Under the pieces are notes generated by a model. It had not been told where the DNA came from and searched no databases. It saw nothing but the letters and a program-made list of their open reading frames with translations. Source: Planctomycetales bacterium (lineage in GTDB: Bacteria > Planctomycetota > Phycisphaerae > SM23-33). Taken from it: DNA of 7,294 nucleotides. The stretch covers positions 1 to 7,294 of the forward strand of contig JAUVIQ010000163.1 in assembly GCA_030592655.1 (NCBI GenBank), written 5' to 3'. Positions 1 to 5,726 of the stretch are shown one piece after another. How positions within the stretch are numbered: the first letter of the stretch is position 1; each line of letters opens with the position of its first letter. Made by a program: the position numbers and the translations under genes.

Positions 1-2
1 CC

Positions 3-545
3 GTTACGCCGGAGCAGCGTGCGCGGGCCAAGACGGTCAATTTCGGCATCATATATGGTCAGACGGCTTTCGGGTTGGCGAAGAGTCTCCACATCGGACG
101 GGCAGAAGCGCAGGAGTTTATCGACTCGTACCGGGGGCGTTTTCCGCGGATTCAGGAATTCCTCGCCGAGTGCATCGCCCAGGCCAAGGCTAACGGGTGG
201 GTCGAAACGCTGGCCGGTCGTCGTCGAAAAATCGAGGGATTCGACTCGAAGAACCCCCAGCGACGAGCATTGGCGGAAAGACTGGCGATTAACTCGGTCG
301 TGCAGGGATCGGCTGCCGACCTCATCAAAATCGCTATGATAAACCTCCATCGCCGCCTTGCCGGCGAGGCCAGCCCCGCCAGAATGCTGCTTCAGATACA
401 CGACGAATTGCTCTTCGAGACGCCCGCTGAAGCCGTCGAAACCGACATCGCGATAATCACCGAAGAAATGACCGGCGCGATGAAACTCAAAATCCCTCTT
501 AAAGTCGATCTCGGCGTCGGCCCAAACTGGCGGGACGCGAAATAG
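3..545 (+). CDS. polA: DNA polymerase I, C-terminal part (5' end outside window)
   Basis: This is the 3' end of a family A DNA polymerase, which fills gaps and replaces RNA primers during repair and lagging-strand synthesis in the cytoplasm. The reading frame is open from base 3, so the gene begins upstream of the window; 180 codons plus the stop are visible. The first residues contain the O-helix (motif B), with the spacing R..AK...NFG..YG. This matches E. coli Arg754, Lys758, Phe762 and Tyr766, the nucleotide-binding residues. About 120 residues later comes LLQIHDELLFE, motif C, whose Asp-Glu pair corresponds to catalytic E. coli Asp882-Glu883. The protein ends in the usual way for the family, with a VGPNW..AK tail. 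An internal TTG at 75 is in frame but is not a start, because conserved motif B lies upstream of it. Nothing looks broken. The 3'-5' and 5'-3' exonuclease domains would lie upstream and cannot be judged. Confidence 0.96.
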   Translation, partial: VTPEQRARAKTVNFGIIYGQTAFGLAKSLHIGRAEAQEFIDSYRGRFPRIQEFLAECIAQAKANGWVETLAGRRRKIEGFDSKNPQRRALAERLAINSVVQGSAADLIKIAMINLHRRLAGEASPARMLLQIHDELLFETPAEAVETDIAIITEEMTGAMKLKIPLKVDLGVGPNWRDAK

Positions 546-546
546 G

Positions 547-575
547 TTGTTCCACGGTGCTTTTCGATGTATAAT
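547..575 (+). promoter_or_regulatory. Candidate promoter for the DUF433 gene
   Basis: A perfect TATAAT box lies at 570-575, with TTGTTC at 547-552 exactly 17 bp upstream. Only the first three bases of that hexamer match the -35 consensus. The box begins just 2 bases after the polA stop codon, and the predicted transcript start near 582 leaves a leader of about 33 bases. The -10 region is embedded in a string, GCTTTTCGATGTATAATCA, that recurs almost unchanged upstream of the first WD40 gene. That recurrence is the better reason to believe it. Confidence 0.55.
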
Positions 576-614
576 CAGTCGTGTTAACCGATAGTGATAT
601 CCAGGGGATTCGTG

Positions 615-809
615 ATGGATTGGAAGAAACGCATAGCTGTTGACCCTGAAGTTTGTCACGGCACAGCCTGTATTGCTGATACGCGAATCATGGTTTCGGT
701 CATTCTTGATAACCTTGCCGAGGGGCTGGGGTTAGAGGAGATTCTCGCCGCGTATCCCTCGCTCACCGCCGATGACATCCATGCCGCCGTTGCATATGGG
801 GCTGGTTAA
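615..809 (+). CDS. DUF433 family protein, C-terminally clipped
   Basis: A 64-residue DUF433 protein. This family consists of small helix-turn-helix-type proteins, often encoded beside a PIN-like DUF5615 toxin and regarded as antitoxins. Visible hallmarks are VDPEVCHGTACIADTRIMVSV near residues 9-29 (the conserved cysteine, HG and TRI), then LEEILAAYPSLTADDIHAAVAYG, the helix-rich second half. I chose ATG 615 because AGGGGA sits 7 bp upstream; in-frame GTG codons at 594 and 612 are weaker alternatives. Family members usually continue for roughly ten more residues after the AYA/AYG segment. Here the protein stops at YGAG, and the last glycine and stop codon fall inside the repeat element that begins at 804. 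No DUF5615 partner follows, so this is an orphan and may be a relic. Family identity is fairly sure; function in this cell is not. Confidence 0.8.
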   Translation: MDWKKRIAVDPEVCHGTACIADTRIMVSVILDNLAEGLGLEEILAAYPSLTADDIHAAVAYGAG

Positions 810-909
810 AAGGGGACATTCTACTTTTTGGTTAAAAGGGGGCTTTTTCAACAGCACCACCGTCTCGCCTCGTTTTCAACAGAGCAGAACTGTCCCGGGT
901 TTTTTAATC
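804..909 (+). repeat. 106-bp MITE/REP-like element with imperfect terminal inverted repeats
   Basis: The left end reads GGTTAAAAGGGGACA (804-818). The right end, 891-909, reads GATTAAAAAACCCGGGACA on the opposite strand, so both ends share G.TTAAAA at the outside and GGGACA at the inside. Inside are a second GGTTAAAAGGGG (830-841, 26 bp after the first) and two copies of TTTTCAACAG (845-854 and 873-882, 28 bp apart). Short AAAAG...CTTTT inversions at 808-828 and 834-847 could fold into hairpins. There is no room for a transposase, so movement would need one supplied from elsewhere. The left end provides the last sense codon and stop of the DUF433 gene. From memory, AAAAGGGGACA-type strings recur in intergenic regions of related genomes, but I could not check this. 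The outer boundaries are approximate. Confidence 0.55.
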
Positions 910-920
910 AAAATTTAGGT

Positions 921-949
921 TTGTAAATTATTAATGTTTGTGTTATAAT
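921..949 (+). promoter_or_regulatory. Strong sigma-70-type promoter for the PEP-CTERM gene
   Basis: TTGTAA at 921-926 and TATAAT at 944-949 are separated by the ideal 17 bp. A TG dinucleotide at 941-942 makes the -10 box a perfect extended element (TGTTATAAT). The surroundings are strikingly AT-rich compared with the genes on either side. Transcription would start near 956, giving a leader of about 118 bases. The likely transcript covers the PEP-CTERM gene and acylphosphatase. Confidence 0.7.
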
Positions 950-955
950 TATTTG

Positions 956-1073
956 CATCGAATCTGATGGTGGCGGCTCGTGTCGAAAGACTCCAAATAA
1001 CGCCATCGGAATGCTCGGTCCAATCTGGTTTTTCGACTTGATGCGTGTGGCATGGAGGCTTAAGGAGATTCTT
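956..1073 (+). other. Probable 5' leader of the PEP-CTERM transcript
   Basis: This stretch lies between the predicted transcript start and the chosen start codon. It is long enough to hold regulation, but I see no recognisable riboswitch, strong hairpin or short gene in it. It contains in-frame ATG codons at 1011 and 1041 that would lengthen the PEP-CTERM protein. Neither has a convincing ribosome binding site, and using either would bury the signal peptide behind up to 21 extra residues. Confidence 0.4.
1062..1067 (+). promoter_or_regulatory. Ribosome binding site fixing the PEP-CTERM start
   Basis: AAGGAG lies 6 bp upstream of ATG 1074. It is the only strong Shine-Dalgarno match among the possible starts, and it places a typical signal peptide directly at the N-terminus. 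Confidence 0.8.
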
Positions 1074-2840
1074 ATGCGCTTACGAAACGTATTTTACTAC
1101 GTGTGTGTCGCCTTTGTGGTGATAAGCATATCTGGTGGTCGTGTCGCTCTTGCAGCCGAGCAGACGCCGCGGCTGGAATTGCTCGATACCTTTACTCTTA
1201 CCGGCGACGACGTGTACGGTATCGGCGGGTTAGCGCCGTTCAGCGGCTCGCTCTACACAGGCGATATCCTGCCGCCGCTGAGCGAAGGCTGGGAGGATGT
1301 GGCTGGTTATCACCGCTTCAGCCCCATCGACGGTAGTATCGCAGAGACGGGCTGGATAATCGGAGCACATAATCATACGTTCAGACCCGCCGGTCTGGCC
1401 GGTAACGGCGGATACCTGTACCAGGCAGTGTTTTCGTCGGAGCCGGGGAGAACGGGCATAGCGAAATATGCCCCCAATAATCCGGCGATCGTATCGAGTC
1501 TCTATCAACTCCAGGGTACGGAGCCTGAAAAGCGCACCAAGGGACTGACCCACGACGGAAAATTTATCTGGCAGACGCATTACAGTCCGGACGTGGGGCG
1601 TCTCTATGCGATCGACCCTGCTACCGGCGACCGCGTCAACACGCTGTTTGTCGATCCCTATCCCTTCGGACTGGCGTACGACGGAAGGTATTTCTGGGTC
1701 GCCCATCACAATCCGGTCAGCCACACCTGTTACATCGCCAAATACGACCGCTCCGAGGACAAACTGGCGACTTATTTGCTGCCGGAGTCAATGTCGCCCA
1801 ATGCCGCCCTCGGCGATCTGGCTGTTACCCCAACAGGCCTGTTCGCCCACGTGCTCGGAAGTAACAGCGTAGCCCATTTTACGCTTCCTGTATCAAGCGA
1901 TAGCCCACCGGCGATGGGGTCCGGCGTGCGGTCCGTCTCTACTACGACCTCCGCGTCAATCGCGTACGACGGGAAAACGGCGGTTGATTCACAAACGGCG
2001 GTAAACTACGGACAACTTCCCATCGCCGCTTCTCTCGAACGACAATCACTTGGTTCGGCAATGGACGTGGCGGGATTGGCCCGGTCGTACTACGACGAGG
2101 ACGGCATGCATAACGTGGTCAACGCGTTGGCCTATGGTCAGTGTCACGGCTCGGATTTACGGGCCACCGGAACGCTGACGGTCAACAAGAGTATCCTGGT
2201 TACACCGTATTCCTGCGGATTGTCTTCCGGTACGGAGATTGTGGCGACGGGAACGCTGACCTTCGACGGACTGCTGCAGGTGATGCGCGACGAGGGCGAA
2301 GGTTGGCCAAACGCCGCCGGCCTGGAGGCGATATTCACAGCCACGGTCATAAAGACCGGTCCGGGACCTGTTGTTACCTGCTTTAACGGGGGCGTCGCGC
2401 TGCTGGGCCAGGACAACGAGAATTGGGTTCGAACTGTTCTGACAGGAAACGCCGACACAACCGCAATGCGAGAGGCATGTGGGGGGCTTGAAATTACCGA
2501 CGGTTTCGCCAGCCTGGAACTCGACGATATTAAGGTAGGCTTCAGCGTCCCTGCCGTTGTCGGACAGACCTTCTACGTCAAAATAATTTTCAACGCCAAT
2601 GCCTTTATTCCCGCCTGGGCCGAAGGACTTGGCGCTGAAGTGTGCTTCGGGACCGAAGGCGAACTGGGGGAGGGGTATTTTGTCGGCGACGACCCGGAAG
2701 CCTACGACGACGATTACAGCGGCAATGCCTGGCTTGGCTGGCCCGGAGGATGGCACGACGTCCCGGAACCATCGACTATGATAATGCTCCTGACCGGAGG
2801 GGTGCTCGCGCTGCGACGAAGGAAGAAGGGCGTCAACTGA
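1074..2840 (+). CDS. Exported PEP-CTERM sorting-domain protein with propeller-like N-terminal region
   Basis: A 588-residue secreted protein of unknown function. Residues 1-28 form a signal peptide: a basic MRLR start, a hydrophobic core, and cleavage near ALAA|EQ. Residues of about 33-275 hold repeats such as THDGKFIWQTHY, LAYDGRYFWVAHH and LYAIDPATGDRV, which look like blades of a beta-propeller. The middle and C-terminal region (about 280-550) is beta-rich with scattered cysteines and many acidic residues; I do not recognise it. The tail from residue 563 is VPEPST, then a short hydrophobic stretch, then RRRKK. This is the PEP-CTERM signal read by exosortase, which cuts near the PEP motif and hands the protein to the cell surface or extracellular matrix. 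Start choice rests on AAGGAG 6 bp upstream and on the signal peptide position. The gene has its own strong promoter and is followed 14 bp later by acylphosphatase. No exosortase gene is in the window. The sorting tail is certain; the function is unknown. Confidence 0.9.
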   Translation: MRLRNVFYYVCVAFVVISISGGRVALAAEQTPRLELLDTFTLTGDDVYGIGGLAPFSGSLYTGDILPPLSEGWEDVAGYHRFSPIDGSIAETGWIIGAHNHTFRPAGLAGNGGYLYQAVFSSEPGRTGIAKYAPNNPAIVSSLYQLQGTEPEKRTKGLTHDGKFIWQTHYSPDVGRLYAIDPATGDRVNTLFVDPYPFGLAYDGRYFWVAHHNPVSHTCYIAKYDRSEDKLATYLLPESMSPNAALGDLAVTPTGLFAHVLGSNSVAHFTLPVSSDSPPAMGSGVRSVSTTTSASIAYDGKTAVDSQTAVNYGQLPIAASLERQSLGSAMDVAGLARSYYDEDGMHNVVNALAYGQCHGSDLRATGTLTVNKSILVTPYSCGLSSGTEIVATGTLTFDGLLQVMRDEGEGWPNAAGLEAIFTATVIKTGPGPVVTCFNGGVALLGQDNENWVRTVLTGNADTTAMREACGGLEITDGFASLELDDIKVGFSVPAVVGQTFYVKIIFNANAFIPAWAEGLGAEVCFGTEGELGEGYFVGDDPEAYDDDYSGNAWLGWPGGWHDVPEPSTMIMLLTGGVLALRRRKKGVN

Positions 2841-2854
2841 ATCGAGGTGTACGG

Positions 2855-3130
2855 ATGTCAAGCCAGCGGCGTCTGGTCCATTTTTCAGGAGTTGTCCAAG
2901 GCGTCGGTTTTCGCTACACTGCAAGGCGGCTGGCGGGGCGGTTCGACGTGGCAGGATATGTCAAAAACCTGCCGGACGGGCGAGTCGAACTTCTCGCTGA
3001 GGGCACGACCGACCAGATAGACGCATTCCTTCGGGCAATTGATGAGCAAATGGGGAATTACATCCGCAAAACAGAACAGCAGATTGCCACTCTGACCGAC
3101 CAATTCCCCGGCTTCGAAATCCGCTTTTAA
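2855..3130 (+). CDS. acyP: Acylphosphatase
   Basis: A 91-residue cytoplasmic enzyme that hydrolyses the carboxyl-phosphate bond of acyl phosphates such as acetyl phosphate or 1,3-bisphosphoglycerate. The family signature is clear: FSGVVQGVGFRYTARR at residues 10-25, holding the phosphate-binding loop and catalytic Arg20, and GYVKNLPDGRVELLAEG at 34-50, with catalytic Asn38. The C-terminus GFEIRF is the usual closing strand, and the length is normal. ATG 2855 follows GAGGTG by 5 bp. A longer open frame runs upstream to 2642, but it only overlaps the PEP-CTERM gene in another frame and is not part of the protein. The 14-bp gap to the PEP-CTERM gene suggests one transcript. I see no biochemical reason to link the two products, so the pairing may be positional only. 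Confidence 0.95.
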   Translation: MSSQRRLVHFSGVVQGVGFRYTARRLAGRFDVAGYVKNLPDGRVELLAEGTTDQIDAFLRAIDEQMGNYIRKTEQQIATLTDQFPGFEIRF

Positions 3131-3152
3131 CCTGCGGGAAAAAAACTTCAGA

Positions 3153-3191
3153 TTTCGGGAATCTTTGGGGGGGGCTTTTCGTCTATAATCA
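3153..3191 (+). promoter_or_regulatory. Candidate promoter of the WD40 gene pair
   Basis: A perfect TATAAT lies at 3184-3189 inside GCTTTTCGTCTATAATCA (3174-3191), nearly the same string found before the DUF433 gene. No good -35 box sits at 17 bp, where the bases are ATCTTT. The spacer contains a run of eight Gs at 3167-3174. The predicted start near 3196 leaves a leader of about 23 bases, with GGGAG (3206-3210) 8 bp before the ATG. A 5-bp hairpin at 3150-3164 is too weak to call a terminator for the upstream gene. The rest of this 88-bp gap shows nothing else. Confidence 0.5.
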
Positions 3192-3218
3192 AGACGGATA
3201 AATCAGGGAGCGTTATTT

Positions 3219-5726
3219 ATGAAATCTTTTGCGACATCGAGAATCGTTTGTTTGGCATTGTTGATGCTTATTACATCAGCCGGCGCGGAAGAGAAACCTG
3301 TCCGTGTGGATTCGTATGGCGATCCGCTGCCTGCCGGTGCGATAGGGCGGCTTGGAACGGTCCGGATGAGACACGGGGACTCGATGTTTTCGGTCGCCTT
3401 CTCACCAACCGGCAAGGTCTTTGCCACCGGCGGCGGGCGCGACGGAAAGATTATTCTGTGGGACGTCAAAACCGGCAAGAGGGTCGCGACGCTCACGGGC
3501 CATAAACGCACGGTTGCATGCCTGGACTTCTCGCCCGACGGAAAGACGCTGGCGTCCGGCGGGCAGCATGACAATATGGTTCGTCTTTGGGACGTCGCCA
3601 CGGGAAAGCAAAAACGGCGCATATCGGGCAAGCCCTACGTCGTAAGCCTCGACTTCAGCGCCGACGGGAAGGCGCTGGTGTTCAATTCCCGCAATAAGGC
3701 GCATGTTTGGCACCCGGGTCGGGCTAAGGCTTCTGCTGCGATATTGATGAGACGTAAGCACGCGCTTCGTTCCGTGGCGTTCATGCCGGACGGCGGTACG
3801 ATCGTATCCATCGGCGATGATAAAACCGTCCGGTTCCGGGACGCAACGACCGGAAAGCAGACGGGGCAGATCGATTCACCCGGCGGGGATGTCGGCGACA
3901 TTGCAGCCTCCCCGGACGGGAAACTCCTTGCCTATGGCTGCAAGGATGGAACCGTCCGCATCTGGTCGCTCGAAAAGAAGAAGGAGTTGTTTGCTTTGGA
4001 AGGACACAAGGCCATTGTGTCCTGCCTGGCGTTTTCGCCGGACGGTAAGATGTTGGCGGTCAACAGCGGCGGGGACTACACCGTCCGCCTGTGGGACCTG
4101 GCGACGAAGAAAGAAATCAGGCGACTCCCCGGCAGCGGGGGCAAGTGGAACTGTCTGGCGTTTTCGCCGGACGGCAAAACGCTGGCAATACTGCGGGCAG
4201 ACAAGGCCGTCGGCCTGTGGAACGTTAAGACCGGAAAGCCGGTTCACACCTTCGCCGGGCACACCGACCAGATATACGCCCTGGCCTTTTCGCCTGATGG
4301 TAAGCGGCTGGCGTCGGGCGCGGTTTCATCGGCCTTGGGGCCAAAGGCTGGTATCGACAACGCGATCCGGATATGGAACGTGCGACAGCGAAAGGAAATC
4401 GTCAAGTGGCCTGCACACGGGACGAGGGGGCCTAACGGGCTGGCGTGGATGCCGGACGGTAAAGCAATAGTCTCCTGCGGGGCTGAAAAATTGGCGAAAA
4501 TGTGGGACGCAAAGACGGGAAAGCCAATCCGCTCCTTCGGCCCACACGGGCGATTCGTTACTTCGGTAGCCGTTTCGCCCGACGGCAAGACAATCGCCAC
4601 CGGCGGGGATAGAGACAGAAAAGTGTACCTCTGGAATGCCGCTACCGGACAGCGCCTCGGCAAGTGGGAAGGCAATACCGGCCATAATGCCAGGCTGGCG
4701 TTTTCCGCCAACGGAAAGGCCCTGGCTGGGGCCGGTTCGGCTGGTATTTTCATCTGGACGATACCGCCCGGCAAGTCGGCAATTCGCTGCTCAGGTCCGG
4801 GCGGAACCGTTTCCCGGATAGGTTTTTCCCAAAACGGCAGGTTTGTCCTCTCTGCCGGTCATTCCGGACGGATTGCCCTGACCGATGCTATCAGCGGAAA
4901 GCGGATCAGCACCTTGACTCATCCCGGTGGTGTCTTCGGCGTAACATTTTCGCCCGACGGAAAACTCATCGCCTCGGCTGGGAGGGACAAAACCGTCCGC
5001 GTATGGGAGACCGCCACCGGAAAGCAGGTGCTGTACTTCACCGGCCACATCGCTCAGGTCAACGCCGTCGCCTTCAGCCCCGACGGCAGGACGCTGGCGT
5101 CGGCTGGGGCCGACACAACGATTATCCTGTGGAGCATCGATCCCCGGGTGCAATTGGTCGATAGCGGCGAAACGAAACCGGCCGGGATGGACGCATGCAA
5201 ACCATCGGAACTTTGGAACGAACTGAAACTGACCGTGGATCATAAAGAACGCAAACCGGTTGCCTATGCTGTCATGTGGGTGCTCGTTCGCGCCGGTGAC
5301 AAGGCGGTGGACCTGCTGGATAAGCATCTCAAACCCGTGCATATAGACCATGAACGGGTGAAGCGGCTGATTGATGATCTGGACGATAGCAAGTACAAGG
5401 TTCGCAAACGTGCTTCGGAGGAACTGGCCGGCTTGGGCAGGGTGATTGAGTCGGACATTCGGGAGGCGTTGAAGGATCCGACCTCGCTGGAGGCGAAGAT
5501 TCGCCTGGAGATGGTGCTCAAGGTGGTTTCATCCCCGCTGCCTGATACGCCCGAATCGCTCCGCAACTGCCGGAGCGTGCAGGTCCTGGAATTAATTGGG
5601 ACGGACAAGGCCAGGGGTGTTTTGAAGAAACTCGCCGTCGGCGACGCCAAAGCGCCGCTTACGAAGGATGCTGAATCCGCCCTCGTCCGCATGGCCGAAA
5701 GGAAACATATAAAGGAAAAACATTGA
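3219..5726 (+). CDS. Exported 14-repeat WD40 protein with planctomycete-type helical C-terminal region (copy 1)
   Basis: An 835-residue protein. Residues 1-23 are a signal peptide with cleavage at AGA|EE, so it works outside the cytoplasm. Residues 31-49 carry DSYGDPLPAGAIGRLGTVR, a leader I know from planctomycete WD40 proteins. From about 46 to 650 I count 14 WD-type repeats, each with a core like FSPDGK.LASGG...VRLWD..TGK. Fourteen is the number needed for two seven-bladed propellers. Repeats 3, 4 and 12 have lost the Trp-Asp ending, and repeat 8 has a longer loop (SSALGPKAGIDN). From Leu665 to the end the sequence is helical: LWNELK, then VKRLIDDLDDSKYKVRKRASEEL, then VQVLELIGTDKARGVLKKLA. 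This resembles the HEAT-like segment that follows WD40 repeats in planctomycete proteins. No catalytic motif is visible, so binding or scaffolding is the likely role. GGGAG lies 8 bp before the ATG. The stop overlaps the start of the paralogous next gene. Confidence 0.92.
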   Translation: MKSFATSRIVCLALLMLITSAGAEEKPVRVDSYGDPLPAGAIGRLGTVRMRHGDSMFSVAFSPTGKVFATGGGRDGKIILWDVKTGKRVATLTGHKRTVACLDFSPDGKTLASGGQHDNMVRLWDVATGKQKRRISGKPYVVSLDFSADGKALVFNSRNKAHVWHPGRAKASAAILMRRKHALRSVAFMPDGGTIVSIGDDKTVRFRDATTGKQTGQIDSPGGDVGDIAASPDGKLLAYGCKDGTVRIWSLEKKKELFALEGHKAIVSCLAFSPDGKMLAVNSGGDYTVRLWDLATKKEIRRLPGSGGKWNCLAFSPDGKTLAILRADKAVGLWNVKTGKPVHTFAGHTDQIYALAFSPDGKRLASGAVSSALGPKAGIDNAIRIWNVRQRKEIVKWPAHGTRGPNGLAWMPDGKAIVSCGAEKLAKMWDAKTGKPIRSFGPHGRFVTSVAVSPDGKTIATGGDRDRKVYLWNAATGQRLGKWEGNTGHNARLAFSANGKALAGAGSAGIFIWTIPPGKSAIRCSGPGGTVSRIGFSQNGRFVLSAGHSGRIALTDAISGKRISTLTHPGGVFGVTFSPDGKLIASAGRDKTVRVWETATGKQVLYFTGHIAQVNAVAFSPDGRTLASAGADTTIILWSIDPRVQLVDSGETKPAGMDACKPSELWNELKLTVDHKERKPVAYAVMWVLVRAGDKAVDLLDKHLKPVHIDHERVKRLIDDLDDSKYKVRKRASEELAGLGRVIESDIREALKDPTSLEAKIRLEMVLKVVSSPLPDTPESLRNCRSVQVLELIGTDKARGVLKKLAVGDAKAPLTKDAESALVRMAERKHIKEKH

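Noticed and set aside
834..848. AAAAGGGGGCTTTTT as a rho-independent terminator for the DUF433 gene
   Set aside because: The 5-bp stem is almost all A-T with a GGGG loop. It fits better as part of the repeat element, though weak termination activity cannot be excluded.
1011..1073. Longer PEP-CTERM protein starting at ATG 1011
   Set aside because: It has no convincing ribosome binding site and would add 21 residues before the signal peptide; ATG 1074 has AAGGAG at ideal spacing.
2642..2854. Upstream extension of the acylphosphatase frame
   Set aside because: It overlaps the PEP-CTERM gene out of frame and would add an arginine-rich stretch foreign to a compact family of about 90 residues.
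2157..2924. Long minus-strand open frame opposite the PEP-CTERM gene (255 residues)
   Set aside because: It lies wholly opposite genes with clear signal peptide, sorting tail and acylphosphatase motifs, its translation shows no family features, and GC-rich codon use readily leaves the antisense frame open.
3121..3164. Terminator after acylphosphatase
   Set aside because: Only a 4-bp stem (CCGC/GCGG) and a 5-bp stem (AGATT/AATCT) are present, neither followed by a T run.
3229..3254. Lipoprotein signal in copy 1, or a lipobox around Cys18 of copy 2
   Set aside because: Cys11 of copy 1 is too early, and LFVC in copy 2 is not a good lipobox; both have an AGA|EE signal peptidase I site instead.
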